DNA from: Malus domestica | Lineage: Eukaryota > Streptophyta > Magnoliopsida > Rosales > Rosaceae | Length of the DNA stretch: 64,000 bases | Direction of reading: 5' to 3' | Assembly (NCBI RefSeq): GCF_042453785.1 | Contig: NC_091677.1 | Location: 5,117,501-5,181,500, forward strand | Shown here: positions 60,567 through 64,000 of the stretch, in pieces | Numbering within the stretch: the first letter of the stretch is position 1 | How the letters are laid out: every line of letters begins with the position of its first letter | The notes under the pieces: generated by a model | What the model was told of the DNA's origin: nothing | Databases searched by the model: none | Seen by the model: only the letters and a program-made list of their open reading frames with translations | Position numbers and translations under genes: made by a program

Positions 60567-60936
60567 GGGAGTCCCTTTTATAGAATAAGGGCTCGCTCCT
60601 CAATACATGAATGATGGGCTAGAGTTAATGCTCGCGGCGAGGCGGTTGCTCAGTAGGCGGTGATGCTCTCTAATGAAAGTGAGGGAGTCCCTTTTATAAA
60701 ATAAGGGCTCGCTCTCTAGTACATGAATAATGGGCTAAAGTTGATGCTCTCTAATGATGGTGAGGGAGTCCATTTTATAAGATAAGGGCTCGCTCCTCAA
60801 TACATAAGTGATGGGCTAGAGTTGATGCTCGCGGCGAGGCGATTGCTCAGTAGGCGGCGATGCTCTCTATGAAAGTGAGGGAGTCCCTTTTATAAAATAA
60901 GGGTTCGCTCCTCAGTACATGAATAATGGGCTACAT
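60567..60936. repeat. Degenerate tandem repeats from LTR-like sequence
   Basis: Four copies of gtgagggagtcccttttata..aaataagggctcgctc start near 60568, 60679, 60761 and 60875. They alternate with segments containing gctcgcggcgaggcg and ctcagtaggcgg. The repeated phrase resembles LTR sequence (gagaagtccttttatagaat). Confidence 0.8.
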
Positions 60937-60950
60937 AGTTTTTTATGTCG

Positions 60951-61155
60951 ATTCCCACAGACGGCGCCAAATGTTGATGCACAAAACCAGAGATCTTGGA
61001 ACAACATAAATCCGACCGTGAATCTGCAAGTAATGTAAATAACACAAGAACACCACTCTCTTTCTCTTTCTCTTTGTAGAAAGCTCTCATTTTCCAAGTC
61101 TTCGGTCAATAGAGTCTGTTGGCTGGAGACTTCAAATTGAATCCATGTATGGGCC
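60951..61155 (-). repeat. Inner copy of PBS plus LTR end
   Basis: The plus strand reads gattcccacagacggcgcca, then aatgttgatgcacaaaacca, then the LTR body up to taaataacacaag (about 61048). After a gap comes ttttccaagtcttcggtcaa.. (61090-61155), which matches the sequence just inside the left LTR (60355-60420). This is a second PBS and LTR end inside the element, in the same direction as the true ones. Confidence 0.75.
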
Positions 61156-61187
61156 GAAGTGGCGGTTGTTCGGAGGCGGTATTTGTA

Positions 61188-61757
61188 TACCCTGCAATGA
61201 AGCTTTGTAGGTGAAGCTTTGCAAGTGAAGCTTTGCAGCTGGAGCTCTGTAAATAAAGCTTTTGAAGCTAGAACTTTTGTAAATGAAACTTTTGAAGCTA
61301 GAGCTTTGTAAATGAAGCTTTTGAAACTGATTGACATGAGTGATGCTCATGAATGTTTATGTTGATTGACATGAGTGATGCTCATGGATGTTGACATGAG
61401 TGATGCTCATGAATGTTTGTATATGATTGATATGAGCGATGCTCATGAATGTTTATGTATGATTGACATGAGTAATGCTCATGAATGTTTATGTATGATT
61501 GACATGAGTAATGCTCATGTATAATTTGAAGTACTGGGCGTACTTTTGATCACCTGGTTGGTGATAATAGCGGCGAGTTGCCGAATAATTTTGGAGTACT
61601 GGGCGTACTTTTGATCACCTGGTTGGTGGTAATAGCGGCAGGTTGCCGAATAATTTTGGAATACTGGACGTACTTTTGATCACCTGGTTGGTGGTAATAG
61701 CGGTAGGTTGCTGAATAATTTTGGAGTACTGGGCATACTTTTGATCACCTGGTTGGT
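61188..61757. repeat. Three adjacent minisatellites
   Basis: At 61188-61330 short units contain gtgaagctttgc or ctagagctttgtaaatgaag. At 61331-61523 about five units of near 36 bp contain gacatgagtgatgctcatga. At 61525-61757 there are three full 65-bp units and one partial (ttggagtactgggcgtactt, gatcacctggttggtggtaa, agcggcaggttgccgaataa). They are direct repeats with no unique spacers, so this is not a CRISPR-type array. Confidence 0.85.
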
Positions 61758-62465
61758 GTTATTTTGGGCTTATGGGCCTTCGCTCTCCACACAACATTCT
61801 AGCCCATTTATTTTGGGCTTTGCCTTTTTTTTAATTACCTTCTGATGGGGTTACACAGATGTCTCCGAAAGATGAGAAAAATAAATTACATCATTCAAAA
61901 ATAAATAAAGCAGTCGTTGGGGGATTCCTTTCCTCTTTTGTTTGTACATCTTTCTCCCATGCATTTCGTTGGTCAACAACCAACCACAACTCACTATAAT
62001 TCTTCACTAATCTTACAGGCTTGACGGAGTTAAGCTGTCTGGAGGGAATTTTTTTGTATCAATCTATATCTATATGTTTAGACTCAGGCCAAAAGACACA
62101 TACACTTCCCTTCATGATGAAAGTTTCATCTTTTTCAGGATGGGCATCTTCTTATCTTTCATCAGGTTATCTTGTGGGATAGTGGAATAGTGGAGCATCT
62201 TTTTTTCGGCTTTTCCTTTTCTGCTTTCTGATTTTCTTTTTGTTTTATTGGCCCTGATGAATATGGTAGACAATGAATGATAATAGATTTAATAATAAGA
62301 AAATAATCTTATCTCCGCTTTTGCTTTCTTCTTTTCACTCTCTGCCCTTTCTCTTTTTCTACTGCCTGAACACCAGTTGGTGTATTCCAGCTCCACCATG
62401 AGATCTGAGTTGTGCCATCCCATCTCCAAATGTCCATTCCTCACTGCTGCCGCTGTTGCATAGCC

Positions 62466-63182
62466 TCAGAATAGGTTTTGATTCACATTTGCTCCATAAC
62501 TCAAGAGCTTCCTAATGAGCGCCAAATTCCCAGAGTGAGCGGCGAGGAACAAGGTAGTGATCTGAGTCCTGAACTCCTCGTACTCAACGCGACCCTCGTG
62601 CGCCAACTCGCCCTGCGCCACAATCTCCCTCTTCTTTGACTTCAAGCAGACCGTTCTGACAAAGTTCATGTCCATGAAAGGATCGCCCAGACAAAATAAA
62701 GTGGGGAAGAAGGTTGGGGTTGATCTGAACCGTTCGATTTGTATCCTCACACCACAAAACACTTTTTATCAGATCTCTTTATAGAAATTCCAGAACTCCT
62801 TCTCAGACCCGCACTCCGTCAGCCTCCCTGCCAGGCTCTTCATCGCGTCATCGGCGTCGACCTCTGGCCTCATCTTGATTGTCGCTGTCTCGGTCAGCAT
62901 ATGGGGAAGAGCCATAGCTCGTGAAGATTTAGAGAGAGAGAGAGAGTCCCAGAGAGTTTTAGAGAGAGAACCCAAAGAGAGTACGTTGCAGTTCCCCAAT
63001 CAATTCGTTTGTCTGTGAAGTTGATGTAGAACGAAATCAAGGACTAGCAAGAACCCGATGAGAGTGAAGTCGAGGAGCAGGCTGCAGCAGATGGCGCGCT
63101 CGAAAGGTGTCTGGATCATCATGATGTAGTACATGAAGAAAAGAAACTGGAGTCTGCCCTTCACGAAGTTCAGGCTGAACAT
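62466..63182 (-). pseudogene. Captured host gene pieces (ankyrin protein and a membrane protein)
   Basis: On the minus strand, 62999-62769 reads like coding sequence (TIKMRPEVDADDAMKSLAGR, EFWNFYKEI) then meets TAA. The next codons continue in the same frame with sense (RDLIKSVLWCEDTNRTVQIN) until near 62640, where a shift moves to another frame. That frame ends with GELAHEGRVEYEEFRTQITT, FLAAHSGNLALIRKLLSYGA and NVNQNLF, an ankyrin repeat. This recalls plant SKIP35-type ankyrin proteins (from memory, moderate certainty). Further up, 63182-63000 reads MFSLNFVKGRLQFLFFMYYI..ERAICCSLLLDFTLIGFLLV, a hydrophobic membrane-protein-like piece I cannot name. Codon use and GC content are higher than the surrounding repeat. 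The parts have a stop and a frameshift, so no working protein is made. Confidence 0.6.
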
Positions 63183-63410
63183 GCTAGTGAGAGTTTAAAA
63201 GCTCCATGGATGATCTCCCCAGAAAGCGTCAGCTGAGAGAGAACCCTTATGATCGATAGGTTTCTCATTGTAAAGCTTTTTTCAGTGTTTGAGATTTGGA
63301 TTTTTTTTTTTTTCTGGGTTTTTGTGATTTTGCAGATTCACGGTGGAGGTGAAAAAAATGAAAAAGAACCGACATAGTTTTTTGTGTCAATTCCCACAGA
63401 CGGCGTCAAA

Positions 63411-63776
63411 TATTGATGCACAAAACCGGAGGTCTTGGAACAACGTAAACCCGACCGTGAATCTGCAAGAAAGTAAATAACACAAGATGTATCGTGGTTT
63501 ACCCCAAGGTTTGGGCTTCGTCTACACTGATTATTGTATTTATCTGAGAGGTGAGGGAGAGAACCTCTGAATATGAGAAGGGATGTGAAAGGGGTGAGAA
63601 GGCTTAAGCAATGGCCTCCCCTAATTGTGAGGGTGAGAAGGTGAGAAGTTCTTTTATAAAATAAGGGCTCCTCACTTATTACATATTTGCCTATTCCTTC
63701 ATTACATAATTACATTTAAGTCTCCCGAATATTTGTACGAGATCTAAATACGGAGGTCCTAAATATGGTATAAACA
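63411..63776 (-). repeat. LTR, right (5' LTR of the element)
   Basis: 366 bp, collinear with the left LTR, with a short extra gagaaggt duplication and scattered differences. PBS-like sequence lies immediately to its left. Confidence 0.85.
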
Positions 63777-63781
63777 CACCT

Positions 63782-64000
63782 TGCACTCGAGTTATTGAGT
63801 TCGACCTTCTGTTTTCATTATCATATGAAAAATATAATAAAGAGATTAGCAATTTGCTCCTCATCAAAGTGTCGGCACTCTATGCCATTCTTCCTACAAT
63901 TAGTATCTTAGTATTATATCATATTTATCTTGACAAACACCACTCACCAAATTCAAAATTTTTATTATTTTTTGGGGTTAGTAGTAAGGAGCTTTTGGTT
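63782..64000. other. Window end, no feature
   Basis: AT-rich sequence without a supported gene or repeat. Confidence 0.5.

Larger units (their letters stand above)
59989..63776 (-). mobile_element. Complete non-autonomous LTR retrotransposon
   Basis: Two LTRs (59989-60345 and 63411-63776) run in the same direction. On the minus strand each starts TGTTTATACC and ends TGCATCAA(C/T)A. The 5-bp duplication CACCT flanks the whole unit (59984-59988 and 63777-63781). A primer-binding-site-like sequence abuts the inner side of the right LTR (complement of ttcccacagacggcgtcaaa, 63390-63409). It reads TTTGACGCCGTCTGTGGGAA and is close to tRNA-Asp type sites (tggcgccg). On the inner edge of the left LTR the minus strand reads gacttgggggactac, a polypurine tract. 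The interior (3.1 kb) has no gag or pol frame, so it must move with enzymes from another element. It carries tandem repeats and host gene pieces. Confidence 0.85.

Noticed and set aside
61188-61757. Regular repeats that look at first like a CRISPR array
   Set aside because: The repeats are contiguous minisatellites without unique spacers, inside a plant LTR element.

Overview
The window is nuclear DNA of a eudicot plant. The genes are split by GT-AG introns, the intergenic DNA is AT-rich and full of small transposons, and the proteins are typical of plants. The SEP1/2-like MADS protein closely resembles, as I remember them, the apple SEP1/2-like fruit proteins, so Rosaceae tribe Maleae (Malus or Pyrus) is my best guess. 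That placement is an inference from memory, not a search result.

Layout. 0-5.5 kb: a hAT-type MITE, an R2R3-MYB gene (MYB27-like), a tRNA-Ile(AAU) on the minus strand, and a small DnaJ-type zinc-finger gene. 5.5-16 kb: gene-poor DNA with foldback MITEs and a solo LTR that has a 5-bp target duplication. 16-22 kb: a complete SEP1/2-like MADS-box gene (8 exons, 246 aa). 22-36.7 kb: a repeat-rich spacer with LTR remnants, two kinds of SINE, a Harbinger-like element and a MULE-type MITE. 36.7-43.8 kb: a complete AP1/FUL-clade MADS-box gene (8 exons, 262 aa) in the same orientation. 44.5-48.0 kb: an RCC1-repeat gene on the minus strand (8 exons, 471 aa). 49.5-51.4 kb: a DsbA/FrnE-like oxidoreductase gene (7 exons, 216 aa), followed at 52.1-53.1 kb by a broken tandem copy. 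53.7-55.6 kb: a RING-H2 E3 ligase gene on the minus strand (4 coding exons, 227 aa). 57.1-59.1 kb: a foldback MULE-type element around a 1.4-kb homopurine array, with a 9-bp target duplication. 60.0-63.8 kb: a structurally complete non-autonomous LTR retrotransposon on the minus strand, with two LTRs, a primer-binding site and a 5-bp duplication. It carries tandem repeats and broken pieces of host genes.

How the genes relate. The two MADS genes are a SEP-AP1/FUL tandem pair, an old arrangement in flowering plants. Their products are expected to meet in floral and fruit quartet complexes. The other genes look like housekeeping neighbours with no shared pathway. I found no clearly new gene system. 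The more novel material is in the mobile DNA: several intact insertions with exact target duplications (four inside introns), a homopurine foldback MULE, and an LTR element that has picked up an ankyrin-protein fragment. All exon boundaries were read by eye from reading frame and GT-AG sites.
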